DNA of 64,000 nucleotides from Denticeps clupeoides (lineage: Eukaryota; Chordata; Actinopteri; Clupeiformes; Denticipitidae), in contig NC_041719.1 in assembly GCF_900700375.1 (NCBI RefSeq), forward strand, positions 11,735,734 through 11,799,733, written 5' to 3'. Position numbers and translations under genes: made by a program. Positions 12,445 to 25,559 of the stretch are shown here, piece by piece. How positions within the stretch are numbered: position 1 is the first letter of the stretch; each line of letters opens with the position of its first letter. A model generated the notes under the pieces. The model did no database searches and was not told the DNA's origin. It saw only the letters and a program-made list of their open reading frames with translations.

Positions 12445-13394
12445 ATGGGGTACTGGGACTTGGAAGAGGGCAAGGAGTGCGCGGAGAAGACATGGATCAC
12501 CACCAAGCTGGGCACTGCCCTCGGTAAGTCGCCATTGCGCTGAATAGCGCGCCGCGTTTTCACGCCTGGTCTCGGCCGCACTGTCCGCGGAGGATGTAAA
12601 CACTGCTGCTAGTTACTGACCTCCTTCCCGTGTTCAGTGCCGTTTTCGTTTAGCCACGAGCTGGCTGTGTATTCGGATGCCACCAGAACAGGCTGCTATT
12701 AAGTTCGACCAAGTGAATGAAATTAAACGTGTCGTTTTGCTTCACACTTTGCTCTTCTGTCTGTTGCGTTACCAAGGTCTGGTTGGGTCAGCCTACCACA
12801 TAGTGTTATTCCAGCCTGAAACAGCCATTGAAGCTCTGCAGAGGGCAGCATCGGGAACAGTGACCATGGGTAACAGAGATTTCATTGTTCTCATAGCTAC
12901 AAAATGTTTTTTTTTTCCTTCAAGAGAACCCTATTTAATTTATACTCATAAATGTATGTCAGTCTCTCTGTGCACTTGTTGTATGTTTATTGTATGTCTT
13001 CCTCTCTGTTCAGTTGTAGTGTAAGCAATTTACTTACTAACGTTCTCTGATTCTGATTTTTTTTTTTATTATTCTTTAGCATCTTTGGGGGCAATATTTG
13101 GACTGGCTACTTGTGTCAGTGCCCAAGTGAGAGATTCCCCAGATGATCCTCTTAACTACTTCATCGGTGGCTGTTCCTCTGGGATTTTTCTTGGAGCTCG
13201 GAGTACGTAAAATAGTACCTATTTACAATTAATTGCAAGTGCTTGATATTGATGACGTCTCTTTGTCTCTGTGTTACACAGCTCACAGTGCCATCACGGG
13301 CACGGCTGCATGTTTTGGCCTGGGCACAGTGGCTATGCTCACAAAAATTGGCAAGATGGAAGGATGGAAATTAAGTGGCCCTCCCGAGCTTTAA
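12445..13394 (+). CDS. ndufa11: NADH dehydrogenase 1 alpha subcomplex subunit 11 (complex I B14.7), four exons
   Basis: Accessory membrane subunit of mitochondrial complex I, related to the Tim17/22/23 family. Exons are 12445-12523, 12777-12869, 13080-13202 and 13282-13394, giving 135 residues (human 141). Exon 1 encodes [20 protein letters not shown], parallel to the human YWDIPDGTDC start. Exon 2 carries the first hydrophobic helix. Exon 3 has [20 protein letters not shown] followed by [16 protein letters not shown], the family's strongest signature. Exon 4 ends [14 protein letters not shown]. Introns are short (77-253 bases) and all GT-AG. A polyadenylation signal AATAAA lies at about 13445. 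No cleavable presequence is evident, as expected for this polytopic subunit. Confidence 0.96.
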
Positions 13395-16324
13395 ATTTGC
13401 ACGTTGTCTAGTTAAATGCTGATGTGTATATTGTATATTGATTAAATAAACCTGTGTTAACAACAATACATTTTGTTGTTGTATTGTTGTTGTGATTTGG
13501 CGTCTCTCCGAGGTAAAATGAAAATGTTGCCTTTAAATAAAGTTCCAGATTTCTGCTCACAGATGGAAGTGATCATGCACATTGTAACCATGCATTTACA
13601 ATCTTGTTGAATAATGTATCCAATAATAATACTTCCATGCTCATTCACATCACTGGTCTGAGTCATCAAAGCATACACTCCACAAGATCTCTGAAGGTTT
13701 TTGTCCTACCTGACATCGATATACCAATGCTCTAAGTAAGCCTCTAGATCTGGGGCATTCATGGATCAAGCTTGTTATTTCATCACATCCCCTAGATGCC
13801 TAGGTTCAAATCTGGTTTAAAACTGGTTTTATAGCAGTAAAAAATGGAGGAACATTTACATTTTAATTCTCTGTTACAAAAGAATAAAGATAATAGTCAT
13901 TTCTGTCTTCATGTTCACAGGTAAAAAAAAGTCACAGATTCACTTTACTTTGGAAGTAAATGCCATATCTCTCGTGGGTCTACCATGCACACCACCTTGT
14001 GTCTTGGCGTGTGGCATGAAGCTAGGATTAAACCTACAAAATGAAGAAAGCTGTATCTCTGATGCATGTAATGAGTATATCTAATTAAATTTTCATATTT
14101 CATTAATTTTACATTCCTAAATGCTTGGACATGTTTTTACAAATAAACTCAAGTCATTAATGTTCATTGAAATATGAAAAGAATCAACGATTAATTGCAT
14201 TTTCAATCAATCCACCAGCAAACATCCTACCCTGTGGCTTTGTGCCATGTAAAAAAATGTTGAGCACTCCAGTTAGCCCCAATTTTGAATAAAAAGAACT
14301 GCATTTTGAATCATTGGGATCATTCAGTTTTGCGAAGAGCAAGTATGTCAGATTTCCTTAGAAACTAAGCATATTTTATGAGTTATTAAAAATGAGATAG
14401 CTCTATCATGTGTGTATGTGCCGAGAAAGTGATTTAAAACAGGAACTGACGGCGATGATATACTACCAGGAATGCTCTTCCAGACTCTATTGGCTTTCCT
14501 CAGAGCTTAATTAAACCTTTGATTTTAATGTACTCTAAAGAAACTGCCTGCTCAGATGACTAGAGCCTGTGGATCTCCTGAGAAGGGACCAATGTGAAGC
14601 AGCCAACGTCTTGTGCACAATCAATCAAAGTCCATCATGATTATTTAATACACCTTTCATTAAATCTAGTTGATGTACTTTTGGTAAAGATACAGGGTTA
14701 AAATGTTCAGTCTAGCGGCACGTACCTGATCGGTCCTGAATGCTCATTTTAGGCAGTTACTAGAATTATACAGACATAAAAATATAAACTAGGTTATTTA
14801 CACCAAAATAAATGCAGGAGGTGGGGGCATCTATTGGGGTCTGCAGTTGCAATGGCTGTTTGGTAAAATCACTTATAATATCTAAAAATCTCTATTTGTT
14901 CAATAAATTGTTGCTCCAGTCAACTAAAAAAAAGATTCCTGCATCTCTGAGACATCTGACCTTTAAGTCACACTTGGCTTAGGTGCATTATACAATCATC
15001 AAATACCTGAACAATAAACGAACCACACAGGTGCAAACAATAGCTGGAGAGCAGCAATGCACAATATGATATTCAAGGACAAATATCTCCAGGAAGATGT
15101 TACGTGGAAATTGCAAGCAAATATATTGCAGTGTAAGCCTATGCACGAACCCATAGTAAAATAATGTAGCGGGTGCTAAAAGGCTGTGTAATGAACGAGC
15201 ATTTAGTAACAGGCTCTGGGTCATTTAGTGTCACTGTTTTACAAAAATGATATACCACAGACAGGGTTTCATTTCGAGATGAAATCTCTATTCTACTGTA
15301 TGTGCTGATAGAATATCTTGGAGAGAGAAAAAAAAATCCATATTTGGACACAGTATAAGGCCTTATCCAATACACTATGCTATCAAATGATGAGAATCCC
15401 ACCCCTGAATAATTTACTGGGTGCTGAGCCAGGGGAAATCCTATCCACTCAGGAAAGTGAACTTCTCAAATTTGACACACTGAGCCCAGCCCCATCAGCA
15501 CACCGGCTACAGAAAGCAGCTGAAATGTGCAGACAGGCACTGCGGGCAATTCCAAGGCATCTGAGCATCAGATGTTGGCTTTATTTTCCAGTTGAATAGT
15601 ATGTTCTATAAGTCCCCTTTAGAGATTATATACCATCAGCATCACAGCTGTCAGTTATTTGAGAGGAATATCTGTCATGAACTCCTTTTATTACTTCTAA
15701 TTGATTTATGAGGGACCCTTGAGCAAGAAAATACTTTTATTCAGCCTGTAAAAACCAAAATGATCCTGTTTCAGGCAGGTATATATCAAATTGTTTTATT
15801 CTAGTAACTGGAACCTCATATAAAAATGAGCCATCGTTTCACTCCTTCCTTTCCTGTTTGTTCTGCAAAAATATGACCAATACATTTTTAGCCTGCATAA
15901 AACGTTTGTGGACTGGAGCAGACAGATGCTTGGATGGTTCCATCAAGACTTTTTTGGGATATTATTTGAAAAAAAAAAGAGTTGCTTGATTATAATGTAC
16001 TTCGATTTCACTTGCTCAGAAATGTATGTTATGCTATTCTGTCCAAAAAGATTGGAAACATTAGCAGTTAATGCCTATGTTTCATAAATTTATAATAAAT
16101 AATAATAATAACAATTAATATAAGCCATTTTTTTGACATGAAAGAACGATGTCGACTGTGACCCATTCCACACACAAAAAATATGTCTACGCTGCCCATA
16201 ACACACACAGATAAGTACGTTAGTGAGTAGAGGGTTTAAGAAAACAACGGCTAGTTTACCAGTAATGAATATAAGCAGGTTATTTTCCCCAATATTCAAA
16301 TACCTGGGATCATTTATTCATTTA

Positions 16325-16340
16325 CCTGTAGGGGGCGCCA
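16325..16340 (+). promoter_or_regulatory. CTCF-like motif, forward
   Basis: CCTGTAGGGGGCGCCA fits the CTCF core with one mismatch (T for A at the third position). It lies in AT-rich DNA, so the GC-rich match stands out. It is 7.2 kb upstream of the nrtn coding start. Confidence 0.45.
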
Positions 16341-18540
16341 GACCCCAGTCCTTCTCCCGTTATTTCAAGTAAGATAATCAAATTCACTTGCCTTTATGAA
16401 GGCTCTGACCATAAATAGGACTCATATCAGTACCAATTTAACTAACACGCTAATTATACAATTTTAAAGATGGAGAAATGATGTTGTAAAGAGGAGATTT
16501 GGAGAGTTTGGATCAAGGGGGGTTTATTGGCAGTTTCTTTGCCAAGCTTTGCTCATTTTTTTCAGATTCATAGGATTTTGTTTCCAATTACAGCCATAGA
16601 CACCAGTGCGGTTTAGTTTGAGCCAAGGTTCAAGAATTTTTATAGCATGGTTAGCATGGAAGTGCTCTATAAAAGCAGGATTCAGGTGAGAAATATGTGA
16701 ATGCATTTCTTATTGGTGACAGTTTTGCAGATATTTTATAGATCTGACTTGATGTCTTCCAGACAGCTATGAAAGCCTTCACTTTTAAATTAATTTTGGC
16801 AAAAAAATATCTCAGCATGCATGTCACGCTATGTCCTTTTTAAAAAATGCCTTCTGTGCTTTCCTGACCTGCTTCTCAGAGTATGTATAGGATATATCTG
16901 CAGCATATTGATATATATTGATTCAAAATACGTTCTGGTGTGTTGCACAAACCTCTCTTGTTACCACAAGATGATAATTAGATGCTGAACAGGCTCCACA
17001 TCAGGCAAGTGTTTATGTGCTTCTTATGTGGGTCGGAAACTAGACCACACAAATTGTGCTTTTCATTGCACTGTAGAGGGTGTAAATAAACCCCTTATTA
17101 ACACACACTTGATGTCTGGCCAGGGGCAGCTGTGCGCATTACGTTCATTTCATTTACTCCACATTAACCAAGAGAAGGCAGGAGGATGAATGTCAGTGCT
17201 GCAGCACTTTCTCTGTGCTGAAGTCGTCGCAACGGATGCCAGGCAGAAGTTCGGAACCTGCAGAGTAAGAAGAATGTGGTTAGTATTCCATCCTTATGCC
17301 AAATGCCTTTTCCAAATACTGTAAGTCCATTGTGATTGAACAAATATTTGAACTATGAGTAGCTGGACTGCAGAAACTGGAAAAATATTAATTATTTTAG
17401 GTAAAATACAAAACCTCAGTCTCTCTCTCTCGCTCTCTCTCTGTCTGAGTGTTATTATAATTCACTGCAAAAATACATAAATATTCTCTTGACCACACAG
17501 CATTTCATCCAGTAAACACAATGGTCCCTGATTTTTTAAATCACTGTAAATACGCACATAGTCCGCTGCTGTAATACTAGCCAGGCCTGAGGAGCACGAG
17601 TGTGGTGCGTTCCCTGGAGCCAGTCCCCTCCGGCTAACATGTTTAGAGTACCCTGGGTCTGCCATCAGTCTGAGCTCTGGGAGGGCGGAGCCAGCCTGTG
17701 TGAAAAGGGCTGTGTCAGTGCAGGGGGGGGAGAAAAGCCAGGGTGACACTCTGCAAAGCCTCATACGATTCCTCCCATCATCGTCGCTCCGGCGCACCCA
17801 GGACCGGACCGGCATACCTAAGAAGCCCGAGCTTTGTGTCAGAGTTGTCTATGGAATACAGACTGAAGTCCGAAACAATGTCAGGTTCTGTCTTAATTGT
17901 TAAAACGCAGGTAGCATTCATAATAGTCAAGTGGACCGACGAGCTGAGGGAGGAGGAATCACCTTTGAAGAGTGCTGAGTGATGCCTCCTACAGCAAAGA
18001 CTCTCCATTCAAGGTGCTGATAGTAAACGACATACGATAAGCAGCAAAGAAAGCTCTTGGAATTGTTCTGGAAAGTCCTTTGATCAATGAACACTGGGCA
18101 GTGTGTTTTGGAGGCGTACTGTCATCAAATCGTGTTACTTTCACTCCAATGAATCATCTGGGAAGAATCTAGGAGGTAAACAACTCTCACAAGCTTTCCT
18201 GAAAAGCTGCATTCATTTTGCCACCAATATTTTGCATGGTTTGCATGAGAACTTATTCTCCAGTACATTTATTTTTGGATTATTTTTGCCTTTAAATTCT
18301 TCAAGGACGTCACAATTTGAGGACGTACCAGTGCTTAATTTGATCAGAAATATGGACCATTACATGAAGATTGGGAGATATGTTTTATGGAGTATGGCTC
18401 TCTGGATGCAGCAGCTTTTTGGATGAACTTCTGGCATTTCTACATCTATCCAAAGGTGGCTTGTCCTTCTGGTGCTTGGAGGAGGCACAGTCAGGTTTTT
18501 GTGAAGGTGGACGGAATATTGATCAATGCACGTTTTGCCT

Positions 18541-18595
18541 AAAGGTCAGCTGGAGAGTTAAACACAGAGACAAGGCTGGATAAGCCAGGCGAACG
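18541..18595 (+). other. Possible 3' end of a non-coding nrtn 5' exon
   Basis: GAACG followed by GTAAGA at 18596 is a near-ideal splice donor on the nrtn strand, downstream of the CpG-rich patch at 17570-17830. The first nrtn coding exon starts with an acceptor (CTTTTGCAG) at about 23509, so an upstream non-coding exon must exist. This donor is the best candidate I noticed, but the upstream edge is not visible and the assignment is inference. Confidence 0.25.
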
Positions 18596-20849
18596 GTAAG
18601 AACGCGACTTCGTTTGCCAGCATAAACTGGGCTTTAGGTTGCAGATGTCAATCGGCACTGGAGACTAGCGTCTATTAAATATCAATGACCCTGTACAGAA
18701 CACAGACCAGTAAATGTTGCATTCCCGTCAGAGTATTAATGGTGCAAAACCAGACGTGTTTATTTGATGCTCTTTGCGTTAACAGTTTGTTTAATGCTCC
18801 AGATCATATTGTCAGGTGACACACTCGACTTATCACATGTCTGTGCGCTATACACTGTGCATATTTTTTATATCCCTGGCACATCGTGTCCTGCAGAAAC
18901 TCAGGAGCTCCTGACCGCACACAGGATCACAGAGAATATAGGAAGCCCTGGCATAACTGAAAAGCACCCATGCAAAGCCAGATGGGAACAGTCATGCCCC
19001 TGCTTAAGCAATTACATAATTTTTTTTCCCCCAGAATACAACAAATTTACACAGACAACAATTCAGGTAACCCAGGTAACCCTTTTAAATAATATGTAAT
19101 TGTTTAATTAGGACACAAAATTTATTCATGTACACGTATTTATCAAGTGACATGATATTGTAAGGCAAACATATAAATTTATAAATAAAAAGAGACTTTT
19201 TAACAAAACTAATTGCCATGCCAATCAATTAATAGACCTTTAAAATATGTTAATAATGAATAAATGATTTGTAAATGATTTGTGATGACAGCAGCCTAAA
19301 CATCTGATGCCAGAAGCATAAGCTACCTGTAAAACAATGCCATTTCTTTATTTCTGAAATGGTAATACACAAATGTGAATAATAGGCCGTAAGGCCTAAA
19401 TTCCAAACAGCTCCTCTCTGCACATGTTCTAATACTGGAAACATACCCAGCAGTTAAAAGCCTGGCGAATAAACACTGCCTGATTTCAGGCAAAAATGGT
19501 GTGCTGTGTTACAAAACAAACCCAGTTCCAACTGTAATTCGACACGACTGCCATTTGTCGATTGAGAGAAAACATATATTTCATAATCAGTCTTCTCCAT
19601 AACATACAAAAGGCAGACATTTAAAACAATTACTTTTAATGCTAGTTTAGCCACATGTGTATCTTGCAAAGAAAGTAAACAATTGGGAGAGGAGGTCGTG
19701 TCCAGTTGTTGGACATCTGTATGCTGGCACCTCCTTTGTCTGAAATGCAGTTGGGCAATACAAAGCGCAAAAGCTTTGAACGTCTCAGAGCTGGCTGCAA
19801 AAACGACTCCAACTCTTGCATAAGAAGGACGGCAACATATTTATTGCCCATACTCTGTGAAGCACATACTTTGAGGATAATTTGAAAAATATGACTTTGA
19901 AGTGCAACTTCTTGTCGTCTATTTTAGTGTGGCGATATGGTAAACGTTAGTCATGGACGACCTTGCCAGGGTAACACGCAGGGAGACGCAGAGACACACA
20001 CTTCCTGCACCTGTCCCAGGGCCCTGACCTCTCACGGTGATGCCTTAGGAGGTCTCCCATCTGCAACGTTGTTCACTCTCATCAGAGGGTTATGGGCTAG
20101 TTCTCATGCGCCCCAAAACAGTTCAAGATGCTCTCCATGTGGAGTCTTATTTTTTCAGTCTTATGTATGTTAGATTTCATAAATGAAAGTAGACCCTTCC
20201 AAATCACCCCTGGTGCTTCAAACCGGCCATGTACTCAGCTGCGAAGGATCCGTTTTACAACTTAAAATAACCTCATGCAGAAAAAGGCCAGGGAGCATTT
20301 CTGACACCTCTGCAGCCGCAACACCAGACAACACGAGGTCACAGCAGGTAATGCAGACTACACGTCCCAGGCCTTACAGTTTGTGGCATATTTAGGTTCT
20401 CCTCCATAATCACAGTTATCAGAGAAAAGGCAGACAGTCTGCATGCCGTGTTGCACCATTTTCCTGACTATTGTTCGAGAGAGGAAAATCTGTTCTCGGG
20501 TCCAGTGGCTGCATCAGGTGACCAGTAAGACATGTAATTAGATGTTTGTGGTCAGCCTGCCTAGGGATTTGAGGACGCAATTAGCACTGGGCTTGTGGTG
20601 GCACTTGAGAGACTGGAGTCACTTGAGAATCCTGAGCCACAAGAAGGAGATTATATTAACATTTATAAGAACTAATGAAAACATACAATGTGATCGCCTT
20701 GCACCATCCCAAGTATGGGTCTAGACACATATTCAATATTTATTCAAATACTAACTATGATTGGTTGAGCCCAGATAGCTGCATGAGAAATCTGAATTCT
20801 CTTGATCACATATCAAATGAATGATATACCAATACAAGAGCTGCTTATG

Positions 20850-21060
20850 TGAAAGTGATTGTTTTGTTAATGTGATACACAGCATAGCAGAGGACATCAA
20901 AATTTGTCCTCTTCCTTTAACCCATCGCCTTAGGTAAGCAGTGAGCAGCCATAAAACGCTCCCTGGAGCAGTGTGTGAGGACGGTACCTTGCTCAAGGGG
21001 ACCTCAGTGGTCCCGTGATGGTTCGGTATTTGAAGTCTACCCGTTAGGTCACCATTGCCA
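20850..21060 (-). mobile_element. SINE family B, decayed copy
   Basis: On the plus strand it contains CCTTTAACCCATCGCCTTAG, GTAAGCAGTGAGCAGCCATA and CCCTGGAGCAGTGTGTGAGG. This is the reverse of the SINE B body seen at 38243. It is well diverged. Confidence 0.7.
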
Positions 21061-21949
21061 GCAAACGTCTACTGATTCACCATGCTGTACTTGAAGGGTC
21101 ATTTACCAGATAATTTACCAGAATGTGCATTACTATGGTCCAACAATGCATTTTAATGTAGAGATCGAGCCCATGTTATATGAACGTTTTACATAATTCA
21201 TAAGGGTGTTTGAATAACAATGTGACCAATAAAAAAGGGGTCAATCATACTATGCATTGTTTAACAAGCCTGGGAAATCTTTGCTGAGGAACAGTAAGCC
21301 CAAACACTATTGTGAGCATCTCTTAAAAGTCAAGGACCTACTTGACTGAACAATCTGTTTTATTTTTGTTTGCTGAGTGTGTTCCATGAACACAAATCTT
21401 CTAACTCAATTTCATTTCCTCTGGACTGACAACACAAAAATATAAAGACTGCTAAGAGGACATTACAACAGGAGTTCATACACCTATTATGGCTCTTGTC
21501 TAAGATTCACCCTAGGTTGACCCTATAGGTTCTTACTGGAAGCACTATAAATCAGTTATAACATGCACTTATTATATAATGTGAGAAATGAATGAAATCC
21601 ACTAACATCGCCACCTGATGAGACACATACTTAACAGTCCTTCACATTATGACCTCATTGTGTTTAAGACAGGACATGAAAGCACCCTACTGCATTCCAG
21701 AAGGAAGTTCTTTGATTAACTGTGTTTGGAATAGAGGACTGAACTTTAATGAACTGCGAAGGACAGGATATTACCACAATGAGGGGTAAAATGGGTAATA
21801 CATGACTATAAAAAACAAGAATGACATAATATAAATAAAACTTTCATATGTGAGCAATATGTAAAAAGTATCATAGCTGAATGAATGAATGAATTAATTT
21901 ACTAAAACTACTAAACTACAAGGAAACCCTTTGGTTTGAAAGCATAAGT

Positions 21950-22122
21950 GGCATGATTGTCATTGTGACAATCTACAGCACAGCACATGGTAAACACAAA
22001 TAAATGTGTATCCTGCATTTGACCCATCATTCATCACCCCTCAGTGAGTAGTATGCAGCCATGAAAGGCGCTCAGGGAGCAGTGTATGGGGCAGGTGAGA
22101 CTCGAACCAGGGCCGCTAGCAA
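21950..22122 (-). mobile_element. SINE family B, decayed copy
   Basis: It reads GATTGTCATTGTGACAATCT, TGCATTTGACCCATCATTCA, AGGGAGCAGTGTATGGGGCA, then GTGAGACTCGAACCAGGGCC, the reverse complement of the tRNA-like head and box B. The orientation is opposite to nrtn. Confidence 0.72.
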
Positions 22123-23510
22123 AAAAAAAAGATTATCAGATAGATTATCAGTTTCATGGCTGTTAACTGGGTAAATCTTACTTTGATATGCATATATTCT
22201 TAAGATTATGTATTAACATAAACCTAGATTTTAATGAATATATAACAGCTGTTCAGCCTACAGGGTACCACATATAATACAAAATTTGCTAAATGTCTGC
22301 ATCACCTCAGTATTGTTCATTTCTTGAATCTAACTTGACAGCTTGATTCCACAAGATGAAATTATAACACTCTGCCGCTGTGGGAATGGCATGTATCCAG
22401 CAAGTCTTGCTTGAAGACAAAGAATCCCTGATAAGATCCCAGACAAAGAGGGGCTGAGTGAAATAAATCTTCCAGTCGGGGGAGATCAGTAAAAGAATCC
22501 TGTTAATAGACTTTTCATGTGTTGCTTGACATGATGCCAGAGCAGTATCCCATGATCACCATGCCGCTGTGAACACAGACTGCTGACTGGAATCCACTGC
22601 TTCACACCTGCAGTAATTCAGAAGCTTACGCTGGTACTAGTACGTAAAAAAAGCAGGAAACTCCACCTTGACAGTAAAGGGTGAACATCGGAGAATGCGT
22701 TGACGTTGTTTATCTGACTCCATTCATTAATAGTAATGTATTTCAACTCATCTGATATTACATGGCAGAATAAAATTGACAGGAATGAACAGTTTCTAAT
22801 TTATTAACACATGTAGATTATGATTATTGCAGTTACATGGAAATATTGTATGTACTGTATGTCACAAGAAATACCCCAATTAAAGCAGAGGAGATACAGG
22901 GAAAGAGAGAGAGCAGGAAGCCAAGCTCCAGAGAGGGAGCTTACACCATGGAGAGCAGGGGGGAGAAAAAGAGATGAGCCCAGAAGCTGGGGGAGGAGAA
23001 GCCCCCCAAATGAGGTCTGAGCACTTCCTTTATACTGGACATTTGGTTCCAAAAAAAGGTAGCCACAGATGAATCAGGTTGTCGTGTGATGTTTCTGCAT
23101 TGTCCAAACATCACACCTGATACAGGGACACAGTGGTCATCCACCCCAACAAGACTTTCCCGTCATGGCACCTCAGGTCTCATGCTGGCCTTTTAACATT
23201 GTGGCGATACTTCGTGTTTATGAGAGTAAGGCCAAAGCTTGGAGATAAAGTGGCAGTCTTCATTAACACATGAAAAGTCATGGACCCGGAATTTCCCATC
23301 TTATAAGAATAAGATTGGAAAAAATCTTGCTCAATGGCAAAAACATGCCTGATGACATCTGCAAATGAAATCTTTCAGGTCTGCGCAACGCTCCCCCTCG
23401 ATGATACTGAAAGGCAAAAGTGCAACATCCATCGGCTTCGCTGCTGCTCATGTTTGCTGCCTCTGTTTGCGAAGTGTGCCCTCACAAATGTAACCTTGTT
23501 CTTTTGCAGA

Positions 23511-23540
23511 ATGTCAATGACCGAATTTGCTCTAAGATGA
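23511..23540 (+). promoter_or_regulatory. nrtn upstream ORF overlapping the start codon
   Basis: The spliced nrtn mRNA would contain ATG TCA ATG ACC GAA TTT GCT CTA AGA TGA (9 codons, MSMTEFALR), which begins two bases after the exon's acceptor. Its stop TGA overlaps the nrtn ATG as ATGA. This arrangement can reduce translation or allow termination and re-initiation. Confidence 0.55.
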
Positions 23541-25559
23541 AGTTATGGAAGTGTGTCGCCATCGTCTTGATGCTCTGTGGTGCAGCGCTGACTGTTTTCC
23601 TCACTAGAACTGCTCCTACCGGGGAGTCTTCATCACCTTCATCACATTCAGCACTGTATGGTAGTTCCAAATCTTCTCCTGTGACTGGAAGACGTAGACC
23701 CAGAGCGGTTGAAGGCATGGATGCCGTCCTTTCTGAATGTAAGTCAAGGGCCTTTTGCATGTCTTGGGGAGGGTTGGAAAAATGTATCACTATTACATTT
23801 TAACACATTACATTTTACTTGTCAGTATTTACGTTTTACATTTACAGCATTAACCAGACGCCCTTATCCAGAGTGACTTGCAGTCAGTAGTTACAGGGAC
23901 AGTCTCCCTGGAGCAACTCAAGGTTAAGTGTCCTACTCAGGGACACAATGGTAGTAAGTGGGGTTTGAACCTGGGTCTTCTGGTTCATAGCCGAGTGTGT
24001 TACCCACTAGGCTACTACCACCCATTTAGAATACAGTTCATTAAAAAAAGAATATCAGCTTGTCAAATTTATGCACAGTCAATAATAAATGATATTTATG
24101 TCGGTATGTGTCAATCATATTGATGCTGGTATCCAAAGTTGACATATTTACCATCCAGCACCAGTAAAGTAAACAAATAATGATAGAGCACAGCTGTTTT
24201 ATATGTAGTCATCCTGAAAATATTCTGAACATATACATTTTATTTAGTGTAACAGTATTTTACCAAATCGGGATTTAGCCTTCACCACCCACCTCACTTA
24301 GTACAGTGAGCACATTTGCTATTGAAATATATTTTTTTATTAGTTTATAATTACCTAGTCAGCTTTTTGCAGAATTCAGTGAAGTGTATGTACTTGATTT
24401 TTCACTGTTGTGTGTGTGCCCTGTGCTAACACTTGTGAAACACAAGTGAAGGTTGAGGTTGCTGTATGTTGTATTGTTTGATTGTACAGTGTCCTTGGGT
24501 GTCAGAAAGGCGCCTATAAATAAAATGTATTATTATTATATTATTATAGGATCACAAATAGTCTCTCAGATCCATAAACTTGCACATCTGTCCTAATTTT
24601 AACACTCTGTCTTCAAGAATTGACTGTTCAATTTCTGTCTTATGTTAACAGGTGCCATTAAAACACACACACAATCACACGTGTGTAGAAAAAACCCAAG
24701 GATGTACACATTCACTTGCCAAGAAAATGTCTTTTAAGGTACCCTGAGGATCTGTAGTTCAGGGAAGGAGATAAGTCGGTCACCATGGGTTAGATAGATA
24801 TTTCAGGTCATGTGGCCAATGGGCCACCTGTCTTTGATGGGCAACAAATAAAAATTGTATGTTTTGTTGCTCACCTTTAGATCATTTAGCTATGGACATT
24901 TAATGGTATATTATGCTTTGTGATTATTCCAATCAGAGTATAGTGTTTCAGTGTCAGGTCACGCTGTCAGCTACTCTTTAATCACATAAACTGTCATACA
25001 AGAGCAAATACAAGGTAGTAATAAACATGTCCTTGGTGTTCTGATGTTCTCTCCAACAGGCTGTTTCAATATGCATCAGATGCACCTTATCTTTTCACAC
25101 CTCCCATATTATCAGAAATGACTGTACTAAATGTTAAAGATGTAGCATGTGTTAAACGATCTTCCTTTACTCTCAGTCATGCAGATGTTCAAGAGCTTCA
25201 CTGAGGGAGAACTCAAGCAAGTCATTGCAGCCTTGGTGGAACGGGAGAAGGCCAGCGAGGGCAGAAGGACTAAACGGGCCCAAAAGGGACCAAAGCACTG
25301 TTCACTCAGGAAAATCGAGCTCACTGTAACCAACCTGGGCCTCGGCTACGTCAGCGATGAGACCATTTTTTTCACCTACTGCAGTGGCAGATGCAGAGAG
25401 AGCAGGAGCAACTATGATCTTGCTCTGGAGCGGATCCTGAGTAGGAAAAAAAGACGCTGCTGCCGCCCCACATCTTACAGTGACATCTTGTTCCTTGGGA
25501 ACAACTTCAAATACCAAACCATCTACAACCTGACAGCTGATAAGTGTGGCTGTTTATAG
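23537..25559 (+). CDS. nrtn: Neurturin precursor, GDNF-family ligand, two coding exons
   Basis: Secreted neurotrophic factor that signals through GFRA2 and RET. Coding exons are 23537-23738 and 25177-25559, giving 194 residues (human 197). The protein starts with a hydrophobic signal segment, MKLWKCVAIVLMLCGAALTV, comparable to the human MQRWKAAALASVLC start. The propeptide ends in the furin-type site RRTKR. The mature domain has the seven cysteines of a GDNF-family cystine knot: HCSLRKIELTV, LGLGYVSDETIFFTYCSGRC, RRCCRPTSYSDILF and ADKCGCL. GYVSDET and CCRPTSY separate neurturin from other TGF-beta relatives. The start was chosen because the only upstream ATGs in the exon belong to an overlapping short ORF. 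The intron (1.4 kb) holds a SINE A copy. A candidate AATAAA is at about 25594. Confidence 0.96.
23834..24024 (-). mobile_element. SINE family A in the nrtn intron
   Basis: A near-complete minus-strand copy running from the tail (TTTACATTTACAGCATTAAC, GACGCCCTTATCCAGAGTGA) to the head (GGGTTTGAACCTGGGTCTTC, TGTTACCCACTAGGCTACTA). Confidence 0.88.
24470..24548 (+). mobile_element. Retroposon 3' tail fragment in the nrtn intron
   Basis: GTGTCCTTGGGTGTCAGAAA, GGCGCCTATAAATAAAATGT and a (TAT)n run resemble the common fish LINE/SINE 3' tail ending in GCGCTATATAAATAAAATG. Only the tail is recognisable, so the family is uncertain. Confidence 0.45.

Larger units (their letters stand above)
13460..23509. 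other. Gene-poor interval between ndufa11 and the first nrtn coding exon
   Basis: I see no supportable coding exon here. The stretch is AT-rich, with scattered homeodomain-like TAATTA sites (for example 14500-14680), a CT microsatellite at 17420-17446, two SINE B copies (about 20850-21060 and 21950-22122), and a locally CpG- and G-rich patch at 17570-17830. The patch and a strong splice donor at 18595 may mark the nrtn promoter and a non-coding first exon. Open frames in this stretch are short and have no family resemblance. Confidence 0.5.

Noticed and set aside
15318-15599. 93-codon frame upstream of nrtn
   Set aside because: No splice context, no family resemblance, AT-rich surroundings.
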